Assembly: GCA_964425135.1 (NCBI GenBank)
Contig: CAYRKW010000006.1
Coordinates: 14,930-78,929 of the forward strand
Reading direction: 5' to 3'
Source of the DNA: CAYLLD01 sp964425135
Lineage (GTDB): Bacteria; Pseudomonadota; Alphaproteobacteria; Rhodobacterales; Rhodobacteraceae
Length of the DNA: 64,000 nucleotides
A model generated the notes under the pieces. That model had not been told where the DNA came from. It made no database searches and saw nothing but the letters and a program-made list of their open reading frames with translations. This document shows positions 44,888 through 53,264 of the stretch, piece after piece (within the stretch, counting starts at the first letter, position 1; the number at the start of each line of letters is the position of its first letter). Position numbers and translations under genes: made by a program.

Positions 44888-44956
44888 CTCGTCCCGGACT
44901 TGATCCCGGGCCGGGTGGGAAGGGCCCAAAGAGGTGCCCGGTCAAAGGCGGGGCCG
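44888..44956. repeat. long palindromic intergenic repeat, copy 2, damaged and next to a gap
   Basis: The left arm (CTCGTCCCGGACTTGATC) matches copy 1 at 42144. The right arm is only a rough match (GAGGTGCCCGG then TCAAAGGCGGG) and runs into the N gap at 44957. Either this copy has decayed or the hairpin caused sequencing and assembly errors. Confidence 0.6.
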
Positions 44957-44966
44957 NNNNNNNNNN
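44957..44966. other. assembly gap (10 N)
   Basis: Ten N followed by nine T, directly after the damaged palindrome and before the first permease start. Real length and sequence are unknown. It lies between genes, so it should not affect a coding frame unless the permease starts further upstream. Confidence 0.95.
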
Positions 44967-45038
44967 TTTTTTTTTCCGGTTTCCTTTTGCTACGGGCATA
45001 ACGCGTCCTCTTATCACGCCCGGGACAGGGCGATCTTG

Positions 45039-45971
45039 ATGCGTAGTTTTGTACCAGTTCTGACAGTTCTGCTGGTTTTGCTCGGCCTGTGGTGGGCGGC
45101 GGTTGCGCCGATGAACCTGCGCACAGCGCTCGATGTAGCAGAGCGGGCGGGCGAGACGGTTGAGCCTGAAGGCTCGGTCGCGCGGCGGGAGGCTGGGACG
45201 TTGCGTCTGATGCTCGACAACAGCCAGCATGTCGCAACAGGATATTCGCTTGACCGGCCGCGCCTGCCAACACCCGCGCAAGTGGGCGCAGAGCTTTGGA
45301 AAACGACGGGAAGTATGATTCAGCGCGGGCGTGCCTTTTCAAAACGCTCGCTGATTTATCACAGCTGGATTACCCTGCAATCGACGCTTTGGGGCTTTTT
45401 TCTGGGAACATCGCTGGGGATTATCGGGGCTGTCGCGATCGTCTATAGCCGCGTTGCAGAAATGAGCCTTCTGCCCTGGGCCATCATTTCGCAGACCATC
45501 CCGATTGTTGCGCTCGCTCCGATGATCATTGTGCTGTCAAATCAGGTCGGCATCGAGGGGAGGGGAGTGCCCAAAGCGATCATCTCGGCTTATTTGTGCT
45601 ATTTTCCGGTTTTGGTGAGCATGGTCAAAGGGCTGCGCTCACCACAAACCGCCGAGCTGGATTTGCTCAAGACCTATAATGCGAGCGGTTGGCAGAGTTT
45701 TGCCAAATTGCGTCTGCCGGCCAGCGTGCCGTATCTCTTCGTTGCGCTGAAAGTCGGGATCGCGGCTGCCCTGGTGGGCGCCATTGTGGGCGAGTTGCCA
45801 ACCGGTGCGATCAGCGGGCTGGGTGCGCGTATCCTGATCGGCGATCAGTTTGGCACGCCGCTCGCGATCTGGTCTGCGCTCTTCGCTGCGGCGATCCTTG
45901 CCGGGGTATTGGTGACGCTTCTTGATATCCTGCAGCGGCTTGTTCTGGGCCGTATGGGGCTGCGCGCATGA
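45039..45971 (+). CDS. ABC transporter permease (first of two), pyrimidine/NMT1 type
   Basis: A 310-residue inner-membrane subunit. Residues ~6-22 are a hydrophobic N-terminus (LTVLLVLLGLWWAAVA), followed by a ~60-residue hydrophilic insert, then a five-helix BPD-type core with LGIIGAVAIVYSRVAEMSLL and TIPIVALAPMIIVLSNQ. The ATPase-docking loop is LLKTYNASGWQSFAKLRLPA. It overlaps the next permease by ATGA. ATG at 45039 gives a sensible N-terminus; an upstream frame runs into the gap. Confidence 0.92.
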   Translation: MRSFVPVLTVLLVLLGLWWAAVAPMNLRTALDVAERAGETVEPEGSVARREAGTLRLMLDNSQHVATGYSLDRPRLPTPAQVGAELWKTTGSMIQRGRAFSKRSLIYHSWITLQSTLWGFFLGTSLGIIGAVAIVYSRVAEMSLLPWAIISQTIPIVALAPMIIVLSNQVGIEGRGVPKAIISAYLCYFPVLVSMVKGLRSPQTAELDLLKTYNASGWQSFAKLRLPASVPYLFVALKVGIAAALVGAIVGELPTGAISGLGARILIGDQFGTPLAIWSALFAAAILAGVLVTLLDILQRLVLGRMGLRA

Positions 45972-46813
45972 TCTGGCTTGGCGCGGCAATCGTCTTCTGG
46001 ATCGCGGCCTGGTGGCTGAACACGCGGCTGGCAAATGGTCGCTTTGCTGATCATCGCGCCGTGCGTATCGCGATCCCGGTGATTTTTGGGTTTACATTGT
46101 TGGTGCTCTGGGAGGGACTGGTGCGTGGCTTCAATGTCTCGCCGGTGATCCTGCCTGCACCCAGCGTGGTGGCACAGACAATTGCGACATCCTTGCCAAC
46201 GCTCTGGGTCGATTTCAATCAGACCGTCATCAAGGGCGCGCTCCGCGGTTTTGTCATCGGCGGGCTCGCCGCTTTTATCTGCGCGATTGCTATAGACCGC
46301 AGCAGTTTTCTCACCCGCGGCTTGCTCCCCATCGGCAATTTCGTCGCTGCCCTGCCGATCGTCGGTACCGCGCCCATTCTCGTGAACTGGTTCGGGTTTG
46401 ACTGGCACTCCAAAGCCGCTGTTGTGGTTGTCATGGTGTTTTTCCCGATCCTTGTGAACACGGTCCAGGGATTGCGCGAAACCAACACTATGCAGCGCGA
46501 TCTGATGCGTACCTATGCGGCCGGGTACGTGCAGACATTGCTGAAACTGCGCCTGCCAGCGGCGCTACCGTTCATCTTCAACGGGCTGAAAATCGCGACA
46601 ACGCTTGCACTCATCGGCGCGATTGTAGCAGAGTATTTTGGATCACCCACGCGGGGTATGGGTTTTCGGATTTCGACAGGTGTGGGGAGCCTGTCTATCG
46701 ACATGGTTTGGGCACAGATCGCGGTGGCAGCTCTTGCAGGCTCGGGTTTTTACGGTCTCGTGACGCTATTGGAGAAATGGGTGACGTTCTGGCACCCCTC
46801 GCAACGGCGCTGA
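45968..46813 (+). CDS. ABC transporter permease (second of two), pyrimidine/NMT1 type
   Basis: A 281-residue permease with six predicted helices. The start (MIWLGAAIVFWIAAWWLNTR) is a membrane helix. The core has LPAPSVVAQTIATSLPTLWV, IGNFVAALPIVGTAPILVNW, and the coupling loop LMRTYAAGYVQTLLKLRLPA. GATIVAEYFG-like IGAIVAEYFGSPTRGMGFRI follows. Two non-identical permeases suggest a heterodimeric channel, as in ThiX-type or RutG-independent pyrimidine uptake systems. Confidence 0.93.
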   Translation: MIWLGAAIVFWIAAWWLNTRLANGRFADHRAVRIAIPVIFGFTLLVLWEGLVRGFNVSPVILPAPSVVAQTIATSLPTLWVDFNQTVIKGALRGFVIGGLAAFICAIAIDRSSFLTRGLLPIGNFVAALPIVGTAPILVNWFGFDWHSKAAVVVVMVFFPILVNTVQGLRETNTMQRDLMRTYAAGYVQTLLKLRLPAALPFIFNGLKIATTLALIGAIVAEYFGSPTRGMGFRISTGVGSLSIDMVWAQIAVAALAGSGFYGLVTLLEKWVTFWHPSQRR

Positions 46814-46854
46814 TGTATGGCGCAATTTGGATCGACAACATGGAGGATACGATT

Positions 46855-47844
46855 TTGACACCGAGGAAAGCACTGTTTGGCACGGCCATACTTTCACTAC
46901 TGGGAAGCGCGGCGCTCGCAGCTGATGACGTAACGCTGCAACTCAAATGGGTCACGCAGGCCCAGTTTGCCGGATATTATGTGGCGCTGGAAAATGGCTA
47001 TTACACGGATCAGGATTTGAACGTGACTATCAATCCGGGCGGTCCGGATATCGCCCCGACCCAAGTTCTGGCAGGCGGCGGCGCTGATGTGACGGTTGAG
47101 TGGATGCCAGCGGCGCTTGCGGCGCGCGAGAAGGGCCTTCCAATGGTCAATATCGCGCAGCCCTTCAAGTCTTCGGGCATGATGCTGACCTGCCGCAAGG
47201 ATGCGGGCGTTGCCACAACGGATGATTTTGCCGGAAAGACACTGGGTGTCTGGTTCTTCGGCAATGAATTCCCGTTCCTCAGCTGGATGAGCCAGCTCGG
47301 TCTTGGCACCGACGGCGGCGCTGAGGGTGTTGAAGTGCTCAAGCAAGGTTTCAATGTCGATCCGATTATCAACGGACAAGCGGCCTGCGTTTCGACCATG
47401 ACCTACAATGAGTATTGGCAGATCATTGACGCTGGCCTGACGCCAGAAGAATTGATCACCTTCAAATACGAAGAGCAAGGCGTGGCGACGCTCGAAGACG
47501 GGCTCTATGTGCTGGAAGAAAATCTCGCCGATCCTGAGTTCGCCGATAAAATGGTCCGCTTTGTCGAAGCGTCCATGCAGGGGTGGAAATGGGCAGAGGA
47601 GAATCCCGAAGATGCGGCGATGATCGTGCTCGACTATGATGAGACCGGCGCGCAGACAGAGGCGCATCAGGTGCGGATGATGGGCGAGATTGCCAAACTC
47701 ACCGCCGGCTCCAACGGGGCGCTTGATCCGGCGGATTATGAGCGGACTGTTGCTTCGCTGCTCGCAGGTGGGTCCGATCCGGTGATCACCAAGGCTCCTG
47801 AGGGTGCCTGGACTCATGCGATTACCGATAAGGCGCTACAATAG
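46855..47844 (+). CDS. ABC transporter substrate-binding protein, NMT1/THI5-like
   Basis: Periplasmic binding protein of the importer; 329 residues with a signal peptide (KALFGTAILSLLGSAALA before ADDVTL). The NMT1/THI5 fold is marked by LQLKWVTQAQFAGYYVALEN, GGPDIAPTQVLAGGGADVTV, and GMMLTCRKDAG. This fold binds pyrimidine precursors of thiamine and related rings, which fits the locus. Start: TTG at 46855 has GGAGG at 46842-46846, 8 bases upstream; ATG at 46840 adds five residues but has no ribosome-binding site and overlaps that GGAGG. I prefer TTG. Confidence 0.9.
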   Translation: MTPRKALFGTAILSLLGSAALAADDVTLQLKWVTQAQFAGYYVALENGYYTDQDLNVTINPGGPDIAPTQVLAGGGADVTVEWMPAALAAREKGLPMVNIAQPFKSSGMMLTCRKDAGVATTDDFAGKTLGVWFFGNEFPFLSWMSQLGLGTDGGAEGVEVLKQGFNVDPIINGQAACVSTMTYNEYWQIIDAGLTPEELITFKYEEQGVATLEDGLYVLEENLADPEFADKMVRFVEASMQGWKWAEENPEDAAMIVLDYDETGAQTEAHQVRMMGEIAKLTAGSNGALDPADYERTVASLLAGGSDPVITKAPEGAWTHAITDKALQ

Positions 47845-47911
47845 CTCCAGATTTGGGTCTACGTCTCGGCGGAACCCTCCCGCCGGGACCGTTAATCGAA
47901 GGATAACCGCC

Positions 47912-49285
47912 ATGAATTTTGTTCCTAACGACATTTCAAGTGTCGTCGAAGCTGACCGCGCCCATGTCTGGCACCATCTGATGCAGCATAAGCCATTTGA
48001 GACGCATGATCCGCGCGTGATCATCGAAGGCAAGGGCACGCGCGTTTGGGATGCGACCGGCAAAGAGCATCTTGACGGTGTGTCGGGCGGTGTCTGGACC
48101 GTGAATGTCGGCTATGGCCGCGAGCGGATCGCCAAGGCGGTCTATGAGCAACTGGTAAAACTGCCGTTTTTCGGTGGTGTCGTCGGCACTATCCCGGGCG
48201 CGAAATTCGCCGAGAAACTGATGACTAAAATGCCGGGCATGACCCGCGTTTACTACACAAACTCCGGTTCTGAGGCTAATGAGAAAGCCTTCAAGATGGT
48301 CCGCCAGATTGCCGAGAAGAAATACGGCGGCAAGAAGCACAAAATCCTCTATCGTGATCGCGATTACCATGGCACGACGATTGCTTGTCTTTCCGCAGGC
48401 GGACAGAAAGAGCGTAACGCGCATTACGGCCCCTACACGCCGGGTTTTGTTGAGGTGCCGCATTGTCTTGAGTACCGCGCGCAGGTTGAGACCGAGAATT
48501 ACGGCCTCTGGGCAGCTGACGAGATCGAAAAAGTGATCCTGCGCGAAGGCGCGGACACTGTTGGCGCGCTCTGCCTTGAGCCTGTGACCGCTGGCGGCGG
48601 CGTTATTCCCGCGCCCGAAGGTTACTGGGCGCGCGTTCAGGAGATATGCAAGAAGTACAACGTCCTGTTGCATATCGACGAAGTGGTTTGCGGTGTTGGC
48701 CGGACCGGGACGTGGTTCGGCTATCAGCACTATGACATCAAGCCTGACTTCGTGACGATGGCGAAAGGCGTTGCCTCCGGCTACGCGGCGATTGCCTGCA
48801 TGGTCACCACTGAGGAAGTCTTTGAGATGTTCAAGGACGACAGCGCGGACCCGCTGAACTACTTCCGCGATATCTCCACTTTCGGCGGATGTACTGCTGG
48901 ACCGGCGGCGGCGATTGAGAACATGGCGATCATCGAAGAAGAGGACCTTCTGTCCAACACGCTCGCCATGGGGGATCGCCTGATCGCAAACCTCGAAGCG
49001 CTTCAGGAAAAGCACCGCGTCATCGGCGATGTGCGCGGCAAGGGACTGTTCTGCGGTGCGGAGCTCGTGTCGGATCGCAGCAGCAAAGATCCGGTGCCAG
49101 AGGCGCAGGTTCAGGCTGTGATTGCCAACTGCATGGCGCAGGGCGTTGTGATTGGTGCAACGAACCGGTCAATCCCGGGGTACAACAACACTCTGTGCTT
49201 CAGCCCACCACTGATCGTGACGGCGGACGAGGTGGATGAGTTGACAGGTGCCGTCGATAAGGCATTGACCGAGGTGTTTGCTTAG
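47912..49285 (+). CDS. class III omega-amino-acid:pyruvate transaminase (beta-alanine/taurine type)
   Basis: PLP enzyme that moves the amino group of an omega-amino acid to pyruvate. The 457-residue protein has GVSGGVWTVNVGYGRERIAK, YYTNSGSEANEKAFKMVRQI, YRDRDYHGTTIACLSAGGQK, LLHIDEVVCGVGRTGTWFGY, and the PLP-Lys block FVTMAKGVASGYA. Sequence alone resembles taurine--pyruvate aminotransferases known from this order. Position after the pyrimidine genes argues that beta-alanine, or 3-aminoisobutyrate, is the physiological donor, giving malonate semialdehyde. Last gene of the plus-strand arm. Confidence 0.92.
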   Translation: MNFVPNDISSVVEADRAHVWHHLMQHKPFETHDPRVIIEGKGTRVWDATGKEHLDGVSGGVWTVNVGYGRERIAKAVYEQLVKLPFFGGVVGTIPGAKFAEKLMTKMPGMTRVYYTNSGSEANEKAFKMVRQIAEKKYGGKKHKILYRDRDYHGTTIACLSAGGQKERNAHYGPYTPGFVEVPHCLEYRAQVETENYGLWAADEIEKVILREGADTVGALCLEPVTAGGGVIPAPEGYWARVQEICKKYNVLLHIDEVVCGVGRTGTWFGYQHYDIKPDFVTMAKGVASGYAAIACMVTTEEVFEMFKDDSADPLNYFRDISTFGGCTAGPAAAIENMAIIEEEDLLSNTLAMGDRLIANLEALQEKHRVIGDVRGKGLFCGAELVSDRSSKDPVPEAQVQAVIANCMAQGVVIGATNRSIPGYNNTLCFSPPLIVTADEVDELTGAVDKALTEVFA

Positions 49286-49345
49286 GTTTCATCAAACGCC
49301 TGCGAGACTACATGCGGCGCCGATATTGAGAAAATCCGGATAGCC

Positions 49346-49460
49346 CGCGACCCTGGGTGGGGGTAAAGCCCCCTCCCGTGGGGAGGCCTTTCGTGAATTG
49401 CGAGCAATTCACTGTCGGCTTACAGGTCAAGGGCTGTCCGGCGGTGCCGGACTGTGCGCA
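49346..49460 (-). repeat. structured intergenic repeat, family 2 copy 2
   Basis: Reverse complement of the element at 27430-27546. Clear hairpins: GTCCGGC/GCCGGAC around GGT (49436-49452), GTGAATTG/CAATTCAC around CGAG (49393-49412), and CCTCCC/GGGAGG (49372-49386). Compared with copy 1 the stems carry many changes while pairing is mostly kept. It lies between the convergent ends of the two pyrimidine arms. Confidence 0.75.
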
Positions 49461-49499
49461 ATTTGAATTTGTGCGCCCTCAACTCATCCTGTCCTCTCC

Positions 49500-49784
49500 T
49501 CAGACCCCTTCAACAAACTTGTAATCCCGATCCGATACAGGCAGCGCGTGGGCGAGAGCTTCTTGGTATTCCGGTCCGTTATAGAACGCTTTGGCGGTAT
49601 CCATATCGGCAAAGCGAATGACGACGCAGCGCGCGCGTGATGTGCCTTCCATAATCTCGACCTTGCCGCCACGGGCGAGAAACTCGCCGCCGTATTTCTC
49701 TACCGCAGGACCTGCAAGCTTGGCATATTTGCCGTATTCTTCGTCGTTTTTGACATCGACCTGAACGATTGCATAAGTTGCCAT
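49500..49784 (-). CDS. DUF1330 family protein
   Basis: A 94-residue dimeric alpha/beta-barrel (ferredoxin-like) protein of DUF1330. It has YAIVQVDVKNDEEYGKYAKL, GGEFLARGGKVEIMEG, and RCVVIRFADMDTAKAFYNGP with EYQ. DUF1330 proteins have no settled activity; they are often found in catabolic loci and stress regulons. Here it is the last gene of preT-preA-rutR-DUF1330, 21 bases after the regulator. AAGGAG precedes the ATG at 49784. Confidence 0.92.
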   Translation of the reverse strand: MATYAIVQVDVKNDEEYGKYAKLAGPAVEKYGGEFLARGGKVEIMEGTSRARCVVIRFADMDTAKAFYNGPEYQEALAHALPVSDRDYKFVEGV

Positions 49785-49805
49785 TGAGTTCGTCTCCTTC
49801 ATGTC

Positions 49806-50417
49806 TCAGGGGGTGAGCGCTTTTGTGTAGACTGTCACCAGAAATTCCTCTGCGCTATCAATAATGTCACTGTCGCCCGTGGCAAGTATCTGAATTTGCG
49901 CGTCAAAATCGGCGTAATGCTGGGTCGTGGCCCAAATGGAGAAAATCAGATGGTTCGGGTCGAGGCGGGCGAGACGCCCTTCGTCCATCCAGCGCCCGAT
50001 TACCTTGTTGCTGTGATCAAAGAGCTGCCGCAGATCATCGCCCAGTGTTTCTCTCATGCGCGGCGCACCTTGCACGATTTCATTGGCAAAGAGGCGACTT
50101 TCGCGCGGCATCTCGCGGCTCATGCGCACCTTTGCGCGGATGTATTTGAGAATTTCATCGAGCGGCTCGCCGTCTGGATCCATCTCGCGCAGGGGCGCAA
50201 GCCAGCGGTCCATGTGACGGTTTAGCAGCGAGACGAAGATCGCCTCCTTGGTGGGGAAATAGTAAATCAGATTGGGCTTTGACATCGAGGTTGCTGTCGC
50301 GATCTGATCGAGCGTCGCGCCGCGAAACCCATGCTGCGAGAACACATCGAGCGCAGCTCCCATTATGTTCGCGCGATTGCGCCGTTGCACGCGGCTCAGC
50401 CCATCGGTGTCATCCAT
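49806..50417 (-). CDS. rutR: TetR-family regulator, RutR-like
   Basis: Repressor of pyrimidine breakdown in E. coli, released by uracil. The 203-residue protein has an N-terminal helix-turn-helix (DVFSQHGFRGATLDQIATAT, then SMSKPNLIYYFPTKEAIF) and a C-terminal domain close to RutR: DRWLAPLREMDPDGEPLDEI, RLFANEIVQGAP and NHLIFSIWATTQHYADFDAQ. It lies between preA and DUF1330 on the same strand. It most likely represses both arms through the dyads near 40796 and 53110. ATG 50417 (MDDTDG) or 50426 are both possible starts. The symbol is by similarity and context. Confidence 0.85.
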   Translation of the reverse strand: MDDTDGLSRVQRRNRANIMGAALDVFSQHGFRGATLDQIATATSMSKPNLIYYFPTKEAIFVSLLNRHMDRWLAPLREMDPDGEPLDEILKYIRAKVRMSREMPRESRLFANEIVQGAPRMRETLGDDLRQLFDHSNKVIGRWMDEGRLARLDPNHLIFSIWATTQHYADFDAQIQILATGDSDIIDSAEEFLVTVYTKALTP

Positions 50418-50449
50418 ACCGCGCACGCCGCTTTGCCAGACACGGAATG

Positions 50450-51751
50450 CTATTCACCTGCCACAACGCTCGGGTTGTTGGGGTGGCTGGTCCAATTGGC
50501 ATAGGGCTCTACTTTTTGCCCCGTCCGCTCGTCCGTCGCGCCAAGCGGCAGTTCCTTCATGGTGATGCAGCCGTCCACCGGACAGACATTCACGCAGAGA
50601 TTGCAGGCAACGCATTCATCATCCTTAACGGTGAACACACGATCATCCGACATGGCAATTGCCTGATGCGATGTGTCCTCGCAGGACGCATAGCAGCGCC
50701 CACATTTGATGCATTTCTCCTGATCGATCACCGCCTTTGTGACGTAGTTCAGGTTGAGGTCCTGCCAATCCTTCGCCTTGGGCACCGCGCGTCCGACGAT
50801 ATCAGCGGTTGAGGCGATGCCCTTCTCGTCCATGTACTGACTGAGGCCGGAGATCATTTCCTGCACTACCTTGAAGCCATAAGTCATGGCCGCTGTACAA
50901 ACCTGAACATTGCCCGCCCCAAGCGCCATGAACTCAACCGCATCGCGCCATGTGGTGATGCCGCCAATACCGCTGATAGGCAGATTTGCGGTTTCGGCAT
51001 TCCGCGCAATTTCTGCGACCATATTGAGCGCAATCGGTTTGACCGCAGGACCGCAATACCCCCCATGCGCGCCCCAGCCGTCAATCGTTGGCTCAGGTGC
51101 GAAGGTGTCGAGATTAACGGAGGTGATCGAGTTGATGGTGTTGATCAGCGAAACAGCGTCCGCGCCACCGTCCATTGCGGCTTTGGCCGGATAGAGGATG
51201 TTGGTGATATTGGGGGTCAGCTTGACGATGCAGGGGAAATCCGAGTGCTTTTTGACCCATTCGGTGACCATCTGGATATATTCGGGGACCTGACCCACAG
51301 CAGAGCCCATGCCCCGCTCTGCCATCCCGTGCGGGCAACCGAAGTTCAGCTCAACACCATCCGCGCCTGTGTCCTCAAGACGTTTGAGAATGTCGCGCCA
51401 TGGCCCTTCCTCGCAGGGGACCATGAGGCTGACGACCATCGCGTGATCGGGATAGTCTTTCTTGACCCGCGTGATCTCCTCAAGGTTGGTTTGCAGCGGT
51501 CGGTCAGTAATCAACTCTATATTGTTGAGCCCGATAAGACGCCGATCCGCGCTGTAGACCGCGCCGTAGCGGGGGCCGTTGACGTTGACAATGGGTGGGC
51601 CGTCCTCACCGAGCGTCTTCCACACAACGCCGCCCCACCCGGCCTCAAAGGCGCGGCGGACGTTATATTCCTTGTCTGTAGGCGGCGCCGAGGCGAGCCA
51701 GAACGGATTGGGAGATTTGATCCCTACAAAATCGCTTGTCAGATCCGCCAT
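50450..51751 (-). CDS. preA: NAD-dependent dihydropyrimidine dehydrogenase subunit PreA
   Basis: Reduces uracil or thymine to the dihydro form with FMN and iron-sulfur clusters. The 433-residue protein has FNM-barrel blocks PFWLASAPPTDKEYNVRRAF, GVELNFGCPHGMAERGMGSA, IVKLTPNITNIL, ADAVSLINTINSI and GGYCGPAVKPIALNMVAEIA. Two 4Fe-4S sites lie near the C-terminus: CIKCGRCYASCEDTSHQ and CVACNLCVNVCPVDGC. It starts 3 bases after preT, forming the PreTA enzyme. Confidence 0.96.
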   Translation of the reverse strand: MADLTSDFVGIKSPNPFWLASAPPTDKEYNVRRAFEAGWGGVVWKTLGEDGPPIVNVNGPRYGAVYSADRRLIGLNNIELITDRPLQTNLEEITRVKKDYPDHAMVVSLMVPCEEGPWRDILKRLEDTGADGVELNFGCPHGMAERGMGSAVGQVPEYIQMVTEWVKKHSDFPCIVKLTPNITNILYPAKAAMDGGADAVSLINTINSITSVNLDTFAPEPTIDGWGAHGGYCGPAVKPIALNMVAEIARNAETANLPISGIGGITTWRDAVEFMALGAGNVQVCTAAMTYGFKVVQEMISGLSQYMDEKGIASTADIVGRAVPKAKDWQDLNLNYVTKAVIDQEKCIKCGRCYASCEDTSHQAIAMSDDRVFTVKDDECVACNLCVNVCPVDGCITMKELPLGATDERTGQKVEPYANWTSHPNNPSVVAGE

Positions 51752-51754
51752 GGC

Positions 51755-53056
51755 CTATGCCTCGCTTGTAAGGTGGTTGTGGATATCTTCGGCTGCATCG
51801 CGCCCTTCCGCAACGGCGGTGACGGTAAGATCATCGCCGCCGCTCGCGCAATCGCCGCCAGCCCAGACGCCAGAAATCGACGTGCGCCCGTGTGCATCGA
51901 CGTCGATGCGTCCGGCTGAGGTTTTCGGTCCTTGGGGCGATCCGTCCAACGTCTGACCTATCGCGCGCATGACCTGATCGGCGGGCAGGGTGATCTCTTC
52001 GCCATTGCCGTTTTGCACAAGCGTTAGCGTGCCTTTCCCGCTGGATTTGGGCGTGACGTCGAAAAGAAGGCGCACACCTTTTGAGGTCGCGAGGTCTTGT
52101 TCAAACTGGGACGCAGACATGTGCTCTTGGCCTTTGCGATAGGCGATTGTGACGGTGTTTGCACCTAGCAGTTTGGACTGCACGGCAGCGTCCACAGCCG
52201 TCATCCCGCCACCGATCACGACGATATCGCGCCCAACAGGTATATCGGTTTTGTCTTTTGATTGGCGCATCTTCGCGATCCATTCGACCGCATCCATCGC
52301 GTTGTCATTATCGCCGTCAAGCGCAAGCTGGTTTACGCCGGATAGGCCGATCCCCAGAAAAACCGCGTCATGGTCGGTCTGAAGCTGCGCAAGCGAAAGA
52401 CCGCCGCCCAGCGCGCTGCCAGATTTTACCGTGATCCCGCCGATTGACAGCAGCCATTCCAACTCGTCCTGTGCAAAATCGTCTGGTGTTTTATAGGCGG
52501 CAATTCCGAACTCGTTCAGACCGCCAGCCTTTTCGCGCGCTTCATAGAGCGTGACCGAGTGGCCGTGCATCGCGAGCCGGTGGGCGCAGGCCAAACCGGC
52601 AGGGCCAGCGCCGACGACAGCGACGGTTTTGCCGGTATCCGGCGCACAGGCGTAAGGATGCGCGCCCGCTGCCATGAGCGTGTCGGTTGCAAATCTCTGA
52701 AGTGCTCCGATTTTGACGGGCTTGCCTTCGGCAGCTTCGCGCACGCAAGCCTCTTCGCACAAAGTCTCGGTCGGGCAAACGCGGGCGCACATGCCGCCCA
52801 GAATATTCTGGTCAAAGATCGTTTTGGCCGCTGCCTCCGGCGTGCCGGTCGAGATTTGCCGGATGAACAGCGGAATGTCGATGGTCGTCGGGCAAGCAGT
52901 CACACATGGCGCGTCATAGCAAAAGTAGCATCGATCCGCTGCCACAATCGCCTCGTGCGTGTTCAGAGGCGGGTGGAGATCGGCGAAATTATCTTGGATT
53001 TGCTGACCGGAAAGTCGTCCTTCGATCACTCCGGCTGCAAGACTGGATGGCGGCAT
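51755..53056 (-). CDS. preT: NAD-dependent dihydropyrimidine dehydrogenase subunit PreT
   Basis: FAD/NAD-binding, iron-sulfur subunit that passes electrons from NADH to PreA. The 433-residue protein has N-terminal cluster cysteines (CYFCYDAPCVTACPTTIDIP, then CARVCPTETLCEEACVRE), the FAD-binding VAVVGAGPAGLACAHRLAMH, and a second nucleotide-binding IVVIGGGMTAVDAAVQSKLL. GVWAGGDCASGGDDLTVTAV is the C-terminal FAD block. First gene of the minus-strand arm; the candidate RutR-like site lies 54 bases upstream. Confidence 0.95.
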   Translation of the reverse strand: MPPSSLAAGVIEGRLSGQQIQDNFADLHPPLNTHEAIVAADRCYFCYDAPCVTACPTTIDIPLFIRQISTGTPEAAAKTIFDQNILGGMCARVCPTETLCEEACVREAAEGKPVKIGALQRFATDTLMAAGAHPYACAPDTGKTVAVVGAGPAGLACAHRLAMHGHSVTLYEAREKAGGLNEFGIAAYKTPDDFAQDELEWLLSIGGITVKSGSALGGGLSLAQLQTDHDAVFLGIGLSGVNQLALDGDNDNAMDAVEWIAKMRQSKDKTDIPVGRDIVVIGGGMTAVDAAVQSKLLGANTVTIAYRKGQEHMSASQFEQDLATSKGVRLLFDVTPKSSGKGTLTLVQNGNGEEITLPADQVMRAIGQTLDGSPQGPKTSAGRIDVDAHGRTSISGVWAGGDCASGGDDLTVTAVAEGRDAAEDIHNHLTSEA

Positions 53057-53109
53057 GATGTGGCTGTCTCTTCGTTGCTTCGAGTGGAGATTTTAGAGGT
53101 GAAAATTTT

Positions 53110-53125
53110 TTTATCAACTGGTAAA
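53110..53125. promoter_or_regulatory. near-perfect palindrome upstream of preT, RutR-box-like
   Basis: TTTATCAACTGGTAAA: arms TTTATCA and TGGTAAA pair at 6 of 7 positions. On the minus strand it reads TTTACCAGTTGATAAA, which matches 11 of 14 fixed positions of TTGACCAnnTGGTCAA. It lies 54 bases before preT, a usual distance for a repressor site, and shares CAAC(T/C)GGTAAA with 40796-40811. Confidence 0.5.
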
Positions 53126-53264
53126 ATTATGTGAGGGAACGTCGTTGCTCTTCAAAACGACTGCGCGAAACTACTGTCGTCTATCCGCCCTATCGGTGCC
53201 CGGCACTCCGTCCGGCTGTTCGCAGACGGGTTGACGCGATGGGCGGCGCTCTGAGACCACTATG

